64,000 bases of DNA from an uncultured Acetatifactor sp. (GCA_947630715.1 CANRIP010000008.1:1-64000); one strand, 5' to 3'; counted from the stretch's first letter, positions 27,958 to 36,529 are shown. Made by a program: numbers and translations. Notes: generated from the sequence alone by a model not told the origin.

Positions 27958-28050
27958 GATTCTGCCGATGCAGAATCCCTGCCGATCAATCGGCAGTTGC
28001 CGCTTACGCGGCCCAATCGGCAGCCCCGTCCCCTGGCCGGGGACGTCTGC
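27958..28050. other. Cluster of four hairpins with shared CTGCCGAT arms
   Basis: Within 93 bp there are GATTCTGC/GCAGAATC, CTGCCGAT/ATCGGCAG, GCCGC/GCGGC and GTCCCC/GGGGAC stems, and CTGCCGAT or its complement occurs four times, so alternative pairings are possible. It follows a predicted promoter on the plus strand and lies downstream of the tRNA-Ala genes on the minus strand, where it could aid 3' processing or termination. No T-tract is seen on either strand. Confidence 0.6.
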
Positions 28051-28055
28051 GGGAG

Positions 28056-28128
28056 TGGAGCATACGGGATTCGAACCCGTGGCCTTTACAATGCGAATGT
28101 AACGCGCTCCCAACTGCGCTAATGCCCC
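28056..28128 (-). tRNA. tRNA-Ala (anticodon CGC)
   Basis: Read on the minus strand: acceptor GGGGCAT/ATGCTCC with the G3-U70 pair that identifies alanine tRNAs, anticodon stem TTACA/TGTAA with loop TTCGCAT, and T-stem ACGGG/CCCGT. No CCA encoded. It is the second gene of a two-tRNA unit. Confidence 0.95.
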
Positions 28129-28138
28129 ATAGGTGCGC

Positions 28139-28211
28139 TGGAGCATACGGGACTTGAACCCGTGACCTCCACACTGCCAGTGTGGCGCGCTCCCAACTGC
28201 GCTAATGCCCC
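28139..28211 (-). tRNA. tRNA-Ala (anticodon GGC)
   Basis: Same acceptor and T-arm as its neighbour, including G3-U70; the anticodon stem CCACA/TGTGG has loop CTGGCAG. No CCA encoded. Only 10 bp separate the two genes. The CGC and GGC anticodons together suit a genome rich in GCG and GCC codons. Confidence 0.95.
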
Positions 28212-28247
28212 AAAGCGGGAAAGCCGCAAAAGCTTTCCATGTACCCT

Positions 28248-28275
28248 ATTATAACACGGCGGACGGAGAAATCAA
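28248..28275 (-). promoter_or_regulatory. Predicted promoter of the tRNA-Ala pair
   Basis: On the minus strand TTGATT (28275-28270), 16 bp, TATAAT (28253-28248) with TG upstream of the -10, 36 bp before tRNA-Ala(GGC). Confidence 0.65.
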
Positions 28276-28415
28276 GGCAAACTTTCAAATCCCTGGGGAA
28301 AAACCCTCAAATCCCCGAAAAACCCTGCCGGCTTTGGACATGCCGGAAACCGCCATGCCACCGGCCGGGAAGTCCTGACCGTTGTTCCCGTTTAAGGAGA
28401 AAAGGAGAAAACACC

Positions 28416-29267
28416 ATGGTAAAAATTATTTCGGACAGTACCTGCGATCTGTGCTCGGAGCTGCTGGAAAAATATAACATTTCCATTCTTCCGCTGCACA
28501 TTCTTCTGGGAGAGGAGGAATACGAGGATGGCAGGGATATCTCCATCCCTGAGATTTACGAATGGGTTCAGGCCCACAAAGAAACGCCCAAAACTTCGGC
28601 GCCGTCCCTGGAGAGAGCGCAGGAGCTGTTTGAGCCGTATCTGGCAAAGGGGGACGAGATTGTGTGCTTTTCCATTTCTTCTTCCATGTCTTCCTCCGGA
28701 AACGTGATGCGCATGGCCGCGGAGCGTCTGCAAGCCCAGGACAGGGTTCATGTGATCGATTCGGAAAATCTGTCCACCGGGATCGGGCTGCTTGTGGTGG
28801 AGGCGGCGATCATGGCGCAGGCGGGCAGATCCGCCGGCGAGATCGTGGAAAAGATGGAAGCATTAAAGCCCAGGGTGCGGGCAAGCTTTGTGGTGGATAC
28901 GCTGGTGTATCTGCATCGGGGAGGACGGTGCAGCGGCCTGGCCGCCATGGCGGGCGGCGCGTTAAAGCTGCATCCCAGGATACAGGTGACGGACGGGGTG
29001 ATGCAGTCCGCCAAAAAATACAGGGGAAATATGGACAGAGTGATCCTCTCTTATGTAACGGATATGGAGGAGGATTTGAAACAGGCGGAACCCTCCCGGG
29101 TCTTTATCACCCATTCGGGCTGTGATCCTGAGATCGTGGAGAAGGTGCGGGCCTATTTAAAGGGGCTGGGCGTTTTTTCCGAAATCTGGGAAACAAGGGC
29201 GGGCGGCGTGGTTTCCAGCCACTGCGGGCCCGGTACGCTGGGCGTGTTGTTTATCGCCTCCCGATGA
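28416..29267 (+). CDS. DegV-family fatty-acid-binding protein (FakB-like)
   Basis: Members of this family bind one fatty acid and present it to the kinase FakA for phosphorylation and use in phospholipids. The 283-residue protein has the EDD/DegV fold: ISDSTCDL at the N-terminus, KTSAPS in the place of the family TSQPS motif, the serine-rich loop SISSSMSSSGN, and the conserved THSGCD and HCGPGTLG near the end. The start has AAGGAGAAAAGGAG upstream. No fakA is near. A second, diverged DegV domain occurs in the histidine kinase at 43911-46580. Confidence 0.9.
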   Translation: MVKIISDSTCDLCSELLEKYNISILPLHILLGEEEYEDGRDISIPEIYEWVQAHKETPKTSAPSLERAQELFEPYLAKGDEIVCFSISSSMSSSGNVMRMAAERLQAQDRVHVIDSENLSTGIGLLVVEAAIMAQAGRSAGEIVEKMEALKPRVRASFVVDTLVYLHRGGRCSGLAAMAGGALKLHPRIQVTDGVMQSAKKYRGNMDRVILSYVTDMEEDLKQAEPSRVFITHSGCDPEIVEKVRAYLKGLGVFSEIWETRAGGVVSSHCGPGTLGVLFIASR

Positions 29268-29316
29268 CGGGAACGGTAAAACTGGAAATGCAACTGTTAA
29301 GCAGGGAGAAACGGCC

Positions 29317-30369
29317 ATGAGCGGTACTCGCAGACCATATTTTGATGTGATAAGAATAGCGGCTTGTTTTCTGGTGATCGTGGTCCATGTGTCTGCGGCC
29401 CCCACCACCGACTGCCCGGTAGCTTCCTTTGACTATCGGGTGGGCGCCGCGTATAATACGTTGTCCATAGCCGCTCCGGCCCTGTTTTTCATGCTGAGCG
29501 GAGCGCTTTTTCTGAATCCCGGGTCAAAGAAGGTCACGGTGAAACAGCTATGGGGCAAATATATCCTTCGCTTGGTGATCGCCTATGTGGTCTGGTCCAA
29601 TCTTTTTACGATTATCATCTGTTCGCCCTATTACTCCTTGTCCTGGGACACCGTCCTGGTGTATGCAAAGGCCTTTTTTATCTCTCCGCCCATGTATCAT
29701 CTGTGGTTCCTTCCCGCGATGATAGCGATTTATATGGTGCTGCCGCTGTTACAGGCCGCCTTTGCGGAAAAAAGGAACTGCCAGTATTTTTTACTGCTCT
29801 TTCTGGCGGTTCAGGTGATTCTGCCCACGATACAGAAACTGGAGATCCCCTATGTGGATACGGCGCTGAACCAGTTGTATACCCGGGTTCCCTTTGTCCT
29901 GTGCATGGGATATGTGGGGTATTTTGTCCTGGGATATTACCTGAGTGTGGAGGACTTTACCGGGAGGATGCGGAGGATCCTCTATGGTTTGGGGGCGGGG
30001 GGATTTGCCGCGGCTGTGGGGATTGAGGAATATCTGTCCGTCCGCCGGAATCTGCAGAACCCCGTCTTCAGCGATCTGTTTTCCCTCAATACCCTGTTTC
30101 TGGCATGCGCCGTTTTTGTGGGAGCCCGCTATGCGCCGTGGAAGATGGACAAGGCGGCGCGTCCTTTGGAAAAACTATCCCGGCTGACCTTTGGCATCTA
30201 TCTGGTTCACCCATTGTTTGTGGATCTCCTGGCGGCAAAGTGCGCTTTCCTGGAACACATCAATATGGTGATCCGCATACCGCTGAGCGCCGCGTTTATT
30301 TTTCTTTGCAGCGCGGCTGTGAGCTGGTGCCTCTCTAAACTGCCGGTTGTCCGAAAATATTTGGTGTAA
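29317..30369 (+). CDS. Acyltransferase family 3 membrane protein
   Basis: A 350-residue integral membrane acyltransferase of the OafA/WecH type, which moves acetyl or other acyl groups onto surface sugars. The family signature is present: R-P-Y-F-D-V-I-R-I-A-A-C at the N-terminus with the catalytic-type His in VIVVHVSA, then about ten helices, and LTFGIYLVHPLF near the end. GGGAGAA precedes the ATG. It lies 49 bp after degV and may be co-transcribed, though the functional link is not evident. The acceptor is unknown. Confidence 0.85.
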   Translation: MSGTRRPYFDVIRIAACFLVIVVHVSAAPTTDCPVASFDYRVGAAYNTLSIAAPALFFMLSGALFLNPGSKKVTVKQLWGKYILRLVIAYVVWSNLFTIIICSPYYSLSWDTVLVYAKAFFISPPMYHLWFLPAMIAIYMVLPLLQAAFAEKRNCQYFLLLFLAVQVILPTIQKLEIPYVDTALNQLYTRVPFVLCMGYVGYFVLGYYLSVEDFTGRMRRILYGLGAGGFAAAVGIEEYLSVRRNLQNPVFSDLFSLNTLFLACAVFVGARYAPWKMDKAARPLEKLSRLTFGIYLVHPLFVDLLAAKCAFLEHINMVIRIPLSAAFIFLCSAAVSWCLSKLPVVRKYLV

Positions 30370-30516
30370 TTCTGTTTCTGAAACAGGTTCGGCGGCCCAG
30401 GCGGGAAAAAGCCGGGTTTTGGCGTACCGCCAGGCGCAGGAAAGGGGGAACGGCGCATGCCGACAGGGGAGCGAAAGGAAGGCAGGGAAAACCGCCCGGC
30501 CTGGGGGGAACAGCGG

Positions 30517-31125
30517 ATGGCAGACGGGATCAGCCGTTTTCCCGGGACCCGGGAGCCGCTTTCCGCGGATATCGGCCTGATCCGATGCGGGGACGTGACG
30601 TGGATTTTTGACGTGGGCAGCACGGAGGAAGCCGCGGAAATGCTGAACGGCCTGCGGGGGCCGAAATATGTGGTTCTGTCCCATTTTCACCAGGATCACG
30701 CGGCAAATGCCGGCAGGGTGCGCTGCGACAGGCTCTACGGGGGCGGGTATACCTGTAAAAAGCTGGCCAAAGGGATGGGAGTGGCGGAACTGACGGAAGT
30801 GACGGAGCTGACGGAGTTTGCGGACGGGGTTTCCCTGTTCCCCATTCCGTCCTCCCATGCCAAAGGGTGCCTGGGGCTGGCATATGGGGAGTACGCGTTT
30901 CTGGGAGATGCCGTCTATCCGGCTCAAAAGGACGGGAAGGCCGGATATAACGCCGGGGTTTTGCAGGAGACCATCCGTCTGCTGGAGTCCCTTGGGGCCA
31001 GCCGTTTTCTTATTAGCCACGCCGAGCCCTTCGAGGCAGATGCGTCCCGGGTGGTGGCATATTTAAAGGCCGTGTATGCCCTCAGGCAAAAAGGGCGCCC
31101 CTGGATCTTTCCGGAGGGCGCCTAA
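30517..31125 (+). CDS. MBL-fold metallo-hydrolase
   Basis: A small (202-residue) metallo-beta-lactamase-fold hydrolase. The metal-binding HFHQDH motif is intact, followed by a His in SSHAKGCL, an Asp in AFLGDAVY and a C-terminal ISHAEPF, giving a full two-metal site. The substrate cannot be told from sequence. Two starts have good ribosome sites: 30457, which adds 20 charged residues, and 30517, chosen because the recognisable fold begins there (GGGGGGAA lies just upstream). The last codons overlap a GC-rich hairpin that contains one copy of a 20-bp repeat found again after pulA. Confidence 0.8.
   Translation: MADGISRFPGTREPLSADIGLIRCGDVTWIFDVGSTEEAAEMLNGLRGPKYVVLSHFHQDHAANAGRVRCDRLYGGGYTCKKLAKGMGVAELTEVTELTEFADGVSLFPIPSSHAKGCLGLAYGEYAFLGDAVYPAQKDGKAGYNAGVLQETIRLLESLGASRFLISHAEPFEADASRVVAYLKAVYALRQKGRPWIFPEGA
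31099..31118 (+). repeat. Left copy of a 20-bp direct repeat flanking pulA
   Basis: CCCTGGATCTTTCCGGAGGG occurs here and again at 34210-34229 in the same orientation, on the two sides of the pullulanase gene. Here it sits in a hairpin (GGCGCCC/GGGCGCC) that, read on the minus strand, is followed by CTTTTT like a terminator. Confidence 0.75.
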
Positions 31126-31191
31126 AAGTTCGCTGCCGGTATCTTGATTTCCGGTCTTTTTCCCAAGCAAGCCGCAGGAACAGGAGTAAAA

Positions 31192-31218
31192 TATACAAAA
31201 TAAGGTATACAAAATAAG
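31192..31218 (+). repeat. Two tandem copies of a 13-bp motif before the pulA promoter
   Basis: TATACAAAATAAG at 31192-31204 and 31206-31218, 14 bp apart. It is AT-rich, unlike most of the window, and lies just upstream of the cre site, so it could be an activator site or UP-like element. Confidence 0.6.
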
Positions 31219-31222
31219 TTTC

Positions 31223-31260
31223 GGAAAACGCTTTCCTAATGTTCGGACGTGTGATATAAT
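31223..31260 (+). promoter_or_regulatory. pulA promoter with overlapping CcpA (cre) site
   Basis: TATAAT is at 31255-31260. A palindrome GGAAAACGCTTTCC at 31223-31236 matches 12 of 14 positions of the cre consensus TGNAANCGNWNNCA and covers the likely -35 (TTTCCT, 31232-31237, spacing 17). Binding of CcpA there would block polymerase, so the pullulanase is probably shut off by glucose. Confidence 0.65.
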
Positions 31261-31327
31261 AGCCCCATCGATGATTGATGGGAGACAAAAACAAATCTCC
31301 CGGCAATGTAAAAGGAGGTATGGTACC

Positions 31328-34105
31328 ATGTGGGGCAGGGTTACAAAGAAACAGATCTTCCGGCGCATGAGCGCGGCTTTTCTGGCAGCGGCGCTGCTGC
31401 TTCTGGCAGCGACCGCGGGAATTACGGATCTGCCTGTGGTAAGGGCTGCGGAAGACCTTGTACTGAAACTGCACTATCACAGAGCGGACGGAGCTTATGA
31501 CGGCTGGGACGTGTGGCTGTGGGAGGAAGGCGGAGAAGGAAGCGGCTACGCCTTTGAAGAAGAAAACGGTGAAATGGTAGCTACAAAGATAGTTACGCCC
31601 GGCGTGACTTCGGTGGGCTTTATTGTCCGTACGGCGGACTGGACGAAAGATATAGACAAGGATCAGTTCATCGATATTTCCGAGATGGTCTCAGGAACCG
31701 TACATGTCTATGTGGAGTCCGGAGTGGAAGGCTATACAAAGGAATACGGCGACGATGCAGTCACCGGAATCAAGCTTTCAAGGGCCGGATACGATGAGGA
31801 AAGCCAGACGATCACCGTCACCATGACCGGTGCGGTGGAAGGCGACCCGGCGGACGCATTTTCCATTGTAAGCGCCAATGGCACCGTCCCTGTGGCAGAG
31901 GTATCGGAGGGCGGGGATTTGCAGTATATTCTGACGCCTGCGGAACCGCTGGATCTGACCCAAGAATACAGTATCCGTTTTGACGGAACGGAATACAAGA
32001 TCGTCATGCCCAACATTTATTCTACCGAGGATTTTGAGACAGAATACACCTATACGGGGGATGATCTTGGCGCAGTCTGGACCGCAGAAAAGACGTCCTT
32101 CCGGGTCTGGGCGCCCACCGCAGAGGCGGTCAAGGTGAATCTTTATGAAAGCGGTACCGAAGGAACCGAAGATCTGATCGAACAGCTTACCATGCAGCCG
32201 GATGTAAACGGTACTTGGGTGGCCGAAAAGGAAGGCGACTTAAACGGTACTTATTATACTTATCTTGTGACCGTCAACGGACAGGAGAGGGAAGCCTGCG
32301 ACCCTTACGCCCGGACTACCGGCGTAAACGGGCGCAGGGCCATGGTCATCGATCTGGATTCCACCGATCCCGAAGGCTGGGACAGTGACGAAGACCCCCA
32401 TGCAGGCATGACCTACAACGATGCGGTCATCTATGAGCTGCATGTCAGGGATCTGTCCTCGGACGGGAGCGCAGGCATTGAGCATGTAGGCAAATTTCTG
32501 GGGCTTACCGAGACGGGAACTACCACTCCCGGCGGTATTCCCACGGGACTGGATCACATCAAGGATCTGGGAATCACCCATCTTCATCTTTTGCCGATCT
32601 ATGACTATGGTTCGGTGGACGAGACCAAACTGGAGGAAAAAGCGCAGTTCAACTGGGGCTATGATCCCGTGAATTACAACGTGCCAGAGGGCTCTTATTC
32701 TACGGATCCTTACAACGGTGAAGTGAGAGTCCGGGAAATGAAGCAGATGGTCAGGACGCTGCATGAGAACCAGATCAGTGTGGTAATGGATGTGGTGTAC
32801 AATCACGTGCAGAGCGCAGGAGATTTTTGCTTTAACGTGATTGTGCCGGGCTACTTTTCCCGTATTGATGAGAACGGCGCCTATTCTAACGGCTCCGGCT
32901 GCGGCAATGATACGGCGTCTGAGCGCGCAATGGTGAAAAAATATATTGTGGATTCCGTGAAATATTGGGCGGATGAGTACCACATCGACGGTTTCCGTTT
33001 CGATCTGGTGGGGCTGCTTGACACAGAGACCGTAAACGAGATCGTGACGGAGGTACACAAAGATCATCCCAGTGTGATCTTCTATGGCGAGGGCTGGACC
33101 ATGAACACCACCTTGACCAAGGACGGGTACACGCTGGCCACTCAGGTCAATTCCACCGAGACGCCGGATTTCGCGTACTTCAGCGACACCATCCGAGACG
33201 CCCTGAAGGGTAGCGTGTTCGATTCTTCCACGGGATTTGTGTCCGGCGCCCAAGGGTTGGAGCGAACCATCGAACAGTGTTTCCTCGGCCTGACAGACTG
33301 GTGTACGACGCCCTCTCAGACGGTCAATTATGCTTCCTGCCACGACAATTTGACTCTGATGGACCGACTGACAAGATCGGCGCTGAATTCGCCCAGAGGC
33401 GACAGGATCCGCATGAACAATCTGGCGGCCGCCATTTATCTGACAGCGGAAGGCATCCCGTTCATGCAGGCGGGCGAGGAGATGCTGCGCACCAAGCTGA
33501 CTTCCAGCGGAAGTTTTGACGAGAACAGTTATGCTTCACCGGATTCTGTAAACAGTCTGAAATGGTCGGATCTGGAGAACGAGGAATATTGGAATGTCTA
33601 TGAGTATTACAAGGGACTGATCGCTTTCCGGAAAGCCCACGGAGCGCTGCGCCTGACCAACGCGGAGGATGTGCGGCAGAACGTGAGAGTGGTTGAAAAT
33701 GTACCTGACAACGTGGTCGCTTTTCAGATCAACGGCGGTGTGAACGGGGAAGTCTCCGACGGCCTGTTCCTGATTTTCAACGCCAACAATAACGCCGAGG
33801 AAGTGAAACTTCCCGAGGGCGTGTGGGACGTGTATATCAATGGCGAAAAGGCGGGAACGGAGGCGCTGGACACGGTTTCCGACGGAGTGGCCGTGGTGGA
33901 ACCTATTTCTGCGTTGGTTCTGGTGAAAAGTGAGAACAGCGGGAGTATGCAGACATCGGCTCCTGCGGAAACGCAGGAAACGGAGGGGCCTGATTCTGAC
34001 CAGGATACGGAAGGCTTCGCGGCGGGTTCTGCGGTTTTGATCATAGCGGGAGCGGTCGTGATAGCGGCGTTGGCGCTCATACTGATCAGAAGGAAAAAAA
34101 GATAG
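31328..34105 (+). CDS. pulA: Type I pullulanase, secreted and membrane-anchored
   Basis: Cuts alpha-1,6 branch points of pullulan, starch and related glucans outside the cell. The 925-residue protein has a signal peptide (cleavage near residue 40, VRA-A), a starch-binding PUD/CBM41 domain (about 43-140), a linker domain, a CBM48 domain (about 245-350), then the GH13 catalytic barrel with FNWGYDPVNYNVPEGSY, nucleophile Asp559 (GFRFD), acid/base Glu588 (YGEGW) and Asp673 (CHDN). It ends with an acidic linker, one membrane helix and RRKKR, so it is held by the membrane and not by sortase (no LPxTG). AGGAGG precedes the ATG. Its codon use is more AT-tolerant than its neighbours. Confidence 0.94.
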   Translation: MWGRVTKKQIFRRMSAAFLAAALLLLAATAGITDLPVVRAAEDLVLKLHYHRADGAYDGWDVWLWEEGGEGSGYAFEEENGEMVATKIVTPGVTSVGFIVRTADWTKDIDKDQFIDISEMVSGTVHVYVESGVEGYTKEYGDDAVTGIKLSRAGYDEESQTITVTMTGAVEGDPADAFSIVSANGTVPVAEVSEGGDLQYILTPAEPLDLTQEYSIRFDGTEYKIVMPNIYSTEDFETEYTYTGDDLGAVWTAEKTSFRVWAPTAEAVKVNLYESGTEGTEDLIEQLTMQPDVNGTWVAEKEGDLNGTYYTYLVTVNGQEREACDPYARTTGVNGRRAMVIDLDSTDPEGWDSDEDPHAGMTYNDAVIYELHVRDLSSDGSAGIEHVGKFLGLTETGTTTPGGIPTGLDHIKDLGITHLHLLPIYDYGSVDETKLEEKAQFNWGYDPVNYNVPEGSYSTDPYNGEVRVREMKQMVRTLHENQISVVMDVVYNHVQSAGDFCFNVIVPGYFSRIDENGAYSNGSGCGNDTASERAMVKKYIVDSVKYWADEYHIDGFRFDLVGLLDTETVNEIVTEVHKDHPSVIFYGEGWTMNTTLTKDGYTLATQVNSTETPDFAYFSDTIRDALKGSVFDSSTGFVSGAQGLERTIEQCFLGLTDWCTTPSQTVNYASCHDNLTLMDRLTRSALNSPRGDRIRMNNLAAAIYLTAEGIPFMQAGEEMLRTKLTSSGSFDENSYASPDSVNSLKWSDLENEEYWNVYEYYKGLIAFRKAHGALRLTNAEDVRQNVRVVENVPDNVVAFQINGGVNGEVSDGLFLIFNANNNAEEVKLPEGVWDVYINGEKAGTEALDTVSDGVAVVEPISALVLVKSENSGSMQTSAPAETQETEGPDSDQDTEGFAAGSAVLIIAGAVVIAALALILIRRKKR

Positions 34106-34209
34106 TTCTTTGAATCCAGGGCAGTCTGCCTGTCCTCTGCGCCCATCTTCTTCCAGGATTGCGTGATGACGTAAGAGCGTTTCCCAAGGCTGTTGAATCT
34201 CCGGGCTGT

Positions 34210-34229
34210 CCCTGGATCTTTCCGGAGGG
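34210..34229 (+). repeat. Right copy of the 20-bp direct repeat flanking pulA
   Basis: Identical over 20 bp to 31099-31118; identity stops exactly at both ends. Its 3' half runs into the pulA terminator stem. Confidence 0.75.
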
Positions 34230-34249
34230 GGGTTCGTCCCCCTCCTTTT
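34224..34249 (+). terminator. Intrinsic terminator of pulA
   Basis: Perfect 8-bp stem GGAGGGGG/CCCCCTCC with a GTTCGT loop, then TTTT. Confidence 0.85.
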
Positions 34250-34300
34250 GGTGAGTTCCAAAAAAAATACGCAAAAAATACCAGGATTCCATCTTGGGGC

Positions 34301-34328
34301 TTGCAATTTTACAATAACGTGATATAAT
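34301..34328 (+). promoter_or_regulatory. Predicted promoter of tRNA-Val(CAC), possibly also rho
   Basis: TTGCAA at 34301-34306, 16 bp, TATAAT at 34323-34328. No separate promoter is clear between the tRNA and rho. Confidence 0.65.
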
Positions 34329-34358
34329 AACGAAGTAACCTTTGAGGTGGGTTGATAA

Positions 34359-34432
34359 GGAAGCATAGCTCAGCCGGGATGAGCGTTCGCCTCACACGCG
34401 AAAGGTCAGGAGTTCGAGCCTCCTTGCTTCCA
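34359..34432 (+). tRNA. tRNA-Val (anticodon CAC)
   Basis: Acceptor GGAAGCA/TGCTTCC, anticodon stem TTCGC/GCGAA with loop CTCACAC, T-stem AGGAG/CTCCT, discriminator A, no encoded CCA. It complements tRNA-Val(TAC) at 8313 by reading GTG. Confidence 0.94.
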
Positions 34433-34441
34433 GGTCCGGAA

Positions 34442-34475
34442 CCGCTGCGGAATACTCCGCAGCGGAAATTTGTTT
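34442..34475 (+). terminator. Likely intrinsic terminator after tRNA-Val(CAC)
   Basis: A 10-bp perfect stem CCGCTGCGGA/TCCGCAGCGG with ATAC loop; the following AAATTTGTTT is only partly T-rich, so read-through into rho is possible. Confidence 0.6.
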
Positions 34476-34624
34476 CATCTGTGGGATGCCTGATCCGAAA
34501 GGAAGGGTCAGGAGAGAACAATCAGATCGTTACATCGAGAAAACACATCAATGACAAGTCCTGCCGTAATTCCCGTTTCCGTTTTCAACATGACGAAACC
34601 GTTTTTAAATCTGAGGAGGAATGT

Positions 34625-36394
34625 ATGAGAGAAAAATATGAATCGTTGGCGCTTGTGCAGCTAAAGGAGCTTGCGAAGGTTCGCGGGCTGAAAGGCACGT
34701 CCGCAATGAAAAAGGCTGAGCTGGTGGAGGCGATGCTGGCGGAGGACGAGCGGATCAGCAAATTGGAACAGAACGGTTCCGGGAAGGACAACCGAGGCGA
34801 AGAACAGCGTCCCGCCGGAGGAGAAAACCCTGCCGGAAGGAAGGGGAGTTCCGGCGAGACGGGACATCCCGGAACCCGCAGGCCCGGCCGGCACAGAGTG
34901 AGCGTGGTGAGAAACGATGCGGCCCGCCGGCCGGAGACGGATGCCCGGCAGCAGGACGCATTCAGGCAGGATGCCCGGCAGCAGGACGCGTCAAGGCAGG
35001 AGCCGCAAAAGCCTGAGGGCGTCAGACCGGAAATCCAAAGACCGGAGCAAAGACCGGAGAGCCGCAGGCCGGAGCCCCAGAGAACGGAATACCAGGGCGC
35101 AGAGCCGCCCAGGGGAGGCGCGCCAAGGACGGAGGAAGGCCGCAGGACGGAACCTGCGCAGCAGGAAACTCCCTTTTCGGCGCCCGGCGCACAGGCGGGC
35201 CAGGCCGGAGGGGGACGCGCCCGTGTATCCGACGTTTACGACGAAAAGTCCTACCCCCAGGAGCTGGACAGCGGCGAGGAAGCCCACGGCATTCTGGAGG
35301 TTATGCCGGACGGATACGGTTTTATCCGCTGTGACAATTACCTTCCCGGGGAGAACGACGTTTATGTGGCGCCCAGCCAGATCAGGCGTTTCGGCTTAAA
35401 GACCGGCGATATTCTGAGGGGAAACAAGCGGGTTAAAACCCAGCAGGAAAAATTCAGCGCTCTTTTGTTTATCCGTTCCATCAACGGTTACACCACGGAG
35501 GAATCCGCAAAAAGAGTGGCCTTTGAGGATATGACCCCGATTTTTCCCAACCAGCGGATCCGCCTGGAGATCCCCGGCTGCAGCCTGGCCATGCGGGCCA
35601 TGGATCTTGTAAGCCCTGTGGGAAAGGGGCAGAGAGGAATGATCGTATCCCCGCCCAAGGCCGGAAAGACCACGCTGTTAAAAGAGGTGGCCAAATCCAT
35701 CCTCAGAACCAACCCGGGCATGCACATGCTGATTCTGCTGATCGACGAGCGCCCTGAGGAAGTCACCGACATCAAGGAGGCCATTCACGGCTCGAATGTG
35801 GAGGTGATCCATTCTACCTTCGACGAGCTGCCGGAGCATCACAAAAGGGTTTCCGAGATGGTCATAGAGCGGGCAAAGCGCCTGGTGGAACATAAAAAGG
35901 ATGTGGTGATTCTCCTGGACAGCATCACCCGTCTGGCCCGTGCGTACAATCTGGTGGTGCCCCCCAGCGGCAGGACCCTTTCGGGCGGCCTTGACCCGGC
36001 GGCGCTTCATATGCCGAAAAGGTTTTTCGGAGCCGCCAGAAACATGCGGGAGGGAGGCAGCCTGACCATCCTTGCCACGGCGCTGGTGGATACGGGCAGC
36101 AAAATGGACGATGTGGTGTATGAGGAATTCAAGGGAACCGGCAATATGGAAATGATTCTGGACAGAAAGCTGTCGGAAAAGAGGATTTTCCCCGCCATCG
36201 ACCTGGCCAAATCCGGAACGCGCAGGGAGGATCTGCTGCTCAGCGCGGACGAGCTGGAGGCGATCAACATTATGCGCAGGGCCCTGAACGGCTTAAAACC
36301 CGATGAAGCCACCGACCGGATTCTGGATCTGTTTGCCCGCACCCGGAATAACAATGAGTTTGTCCAGATGGTCAAAAAGAACAAATTCGTGTAA
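34625..36394 (+). CDS. rho: Transcription termination factor Rho with long disordered insertion
   Basis: Hexameric RNA helicase that ends transcription on untranslated RNA. The 589-residue protein has the N-terminal Rho_N helix domain (about 1-40, SLALVQLKELAKVRGLKG), then about 170 residues rich in Arg, Gln, Glu and Pro with repeated short units (ARQQDA, RRPEPQR), the cold-shock-like RNA-binding domain from about 220 (GILEVMPDGYGFIR), Walker A (PPKAGKTTLL), Walker B (LLIDERPEE) and the secondary RNA site. Bacterial Rho proteins without insertion are about 420 residues. The ATG at 34625 follows GAGGAGGA. Similar inserts in other Clostridia and Actinobacteria affect RNA binding or phase separation. 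Confidence 0.94.
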   Translation: MREKYESLALVQLKELAKVRGLKGTSAMKKAELVEAMLAEDERISKLEQNGSGKDNRGEEQRPAGGENPAGRKGSSGETGHPGTRRPGRHRVSVVRNDAARRPETDARQQDAFRQDARQQDASRQEPQKPEGVRPEIQRPEQRPESRRPEPQRTEYQGAEPPRGGAPRTEEGRRTEPAQQETPFSAPGAQAGQAGGGRARVSDVYDEKSYPQELDSGEEAHGILEVMPDGYGFIRCDNYLPGENDVYVAPSQIRRFGLKTGDILRGNKRVKTQQEKFSALLFIRSINGYTTEESAKRVAFEDMTPIFPNQRIRLEIPGCSLAMRAMDLVSPVGKGQRGMIVSPPKAGKTTLLKEVAKSILRTNPGMHMLILLIDERPEEVTDIKEAIHGSNVEVIHSTFDELPEHHKRVSEMVIERAKRLVEHKKDVVILLDSITRLARAYNLVVPPSGRTLSGGLDPAALHMPKRFFGAARNMREGGSLTILATALVDTGSKMDDVVYEEFKGTGNMEMILDRKLSEKRIFPAIDLAKSGTRREDLLLSADELEAINIMRRALNGLKPDEATDRILDLFARTRNNNEFVQMVKKNKFV

Positions 36395-36420
36395 AAAGTG
36401 GAATTTTATGAAAATGGGTC

Positions 36421-36449
36421 TTGCCAGCCGTGAAACCCTGTGTTACAAT
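36421..36449 (+). promoter_or_regulatory. Predicted promoter of rpmE
   Basis: TTGCCA at 36421-36426, 17 bp, TACAAT at 36444-36449 with TG before the -10. Confidence 0.65.
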
Positions 36450-36529
36450 AATTAAGCTGTCCGTGGTTCCATGGACAGTGCGGATGAGAACAAAAAAATA
36501 CCCTATGATCGTATAGAGAGGTGAAAAAG

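Noticed and set aside
28024..28046. Terminator of the tRNA-Ala unit
   Set aside because: The GTCCCC/GGGGAC hairpin has no T-tract on the minus strand, so it is listed only as part of the hairpin cluster.
31090..31125. Terminator of the metallo-hydrolase gene on the plus strand
   Set aside because: The stem is good but is followed by TAAAAG on the plus strand; the T-run is on the minus strand.
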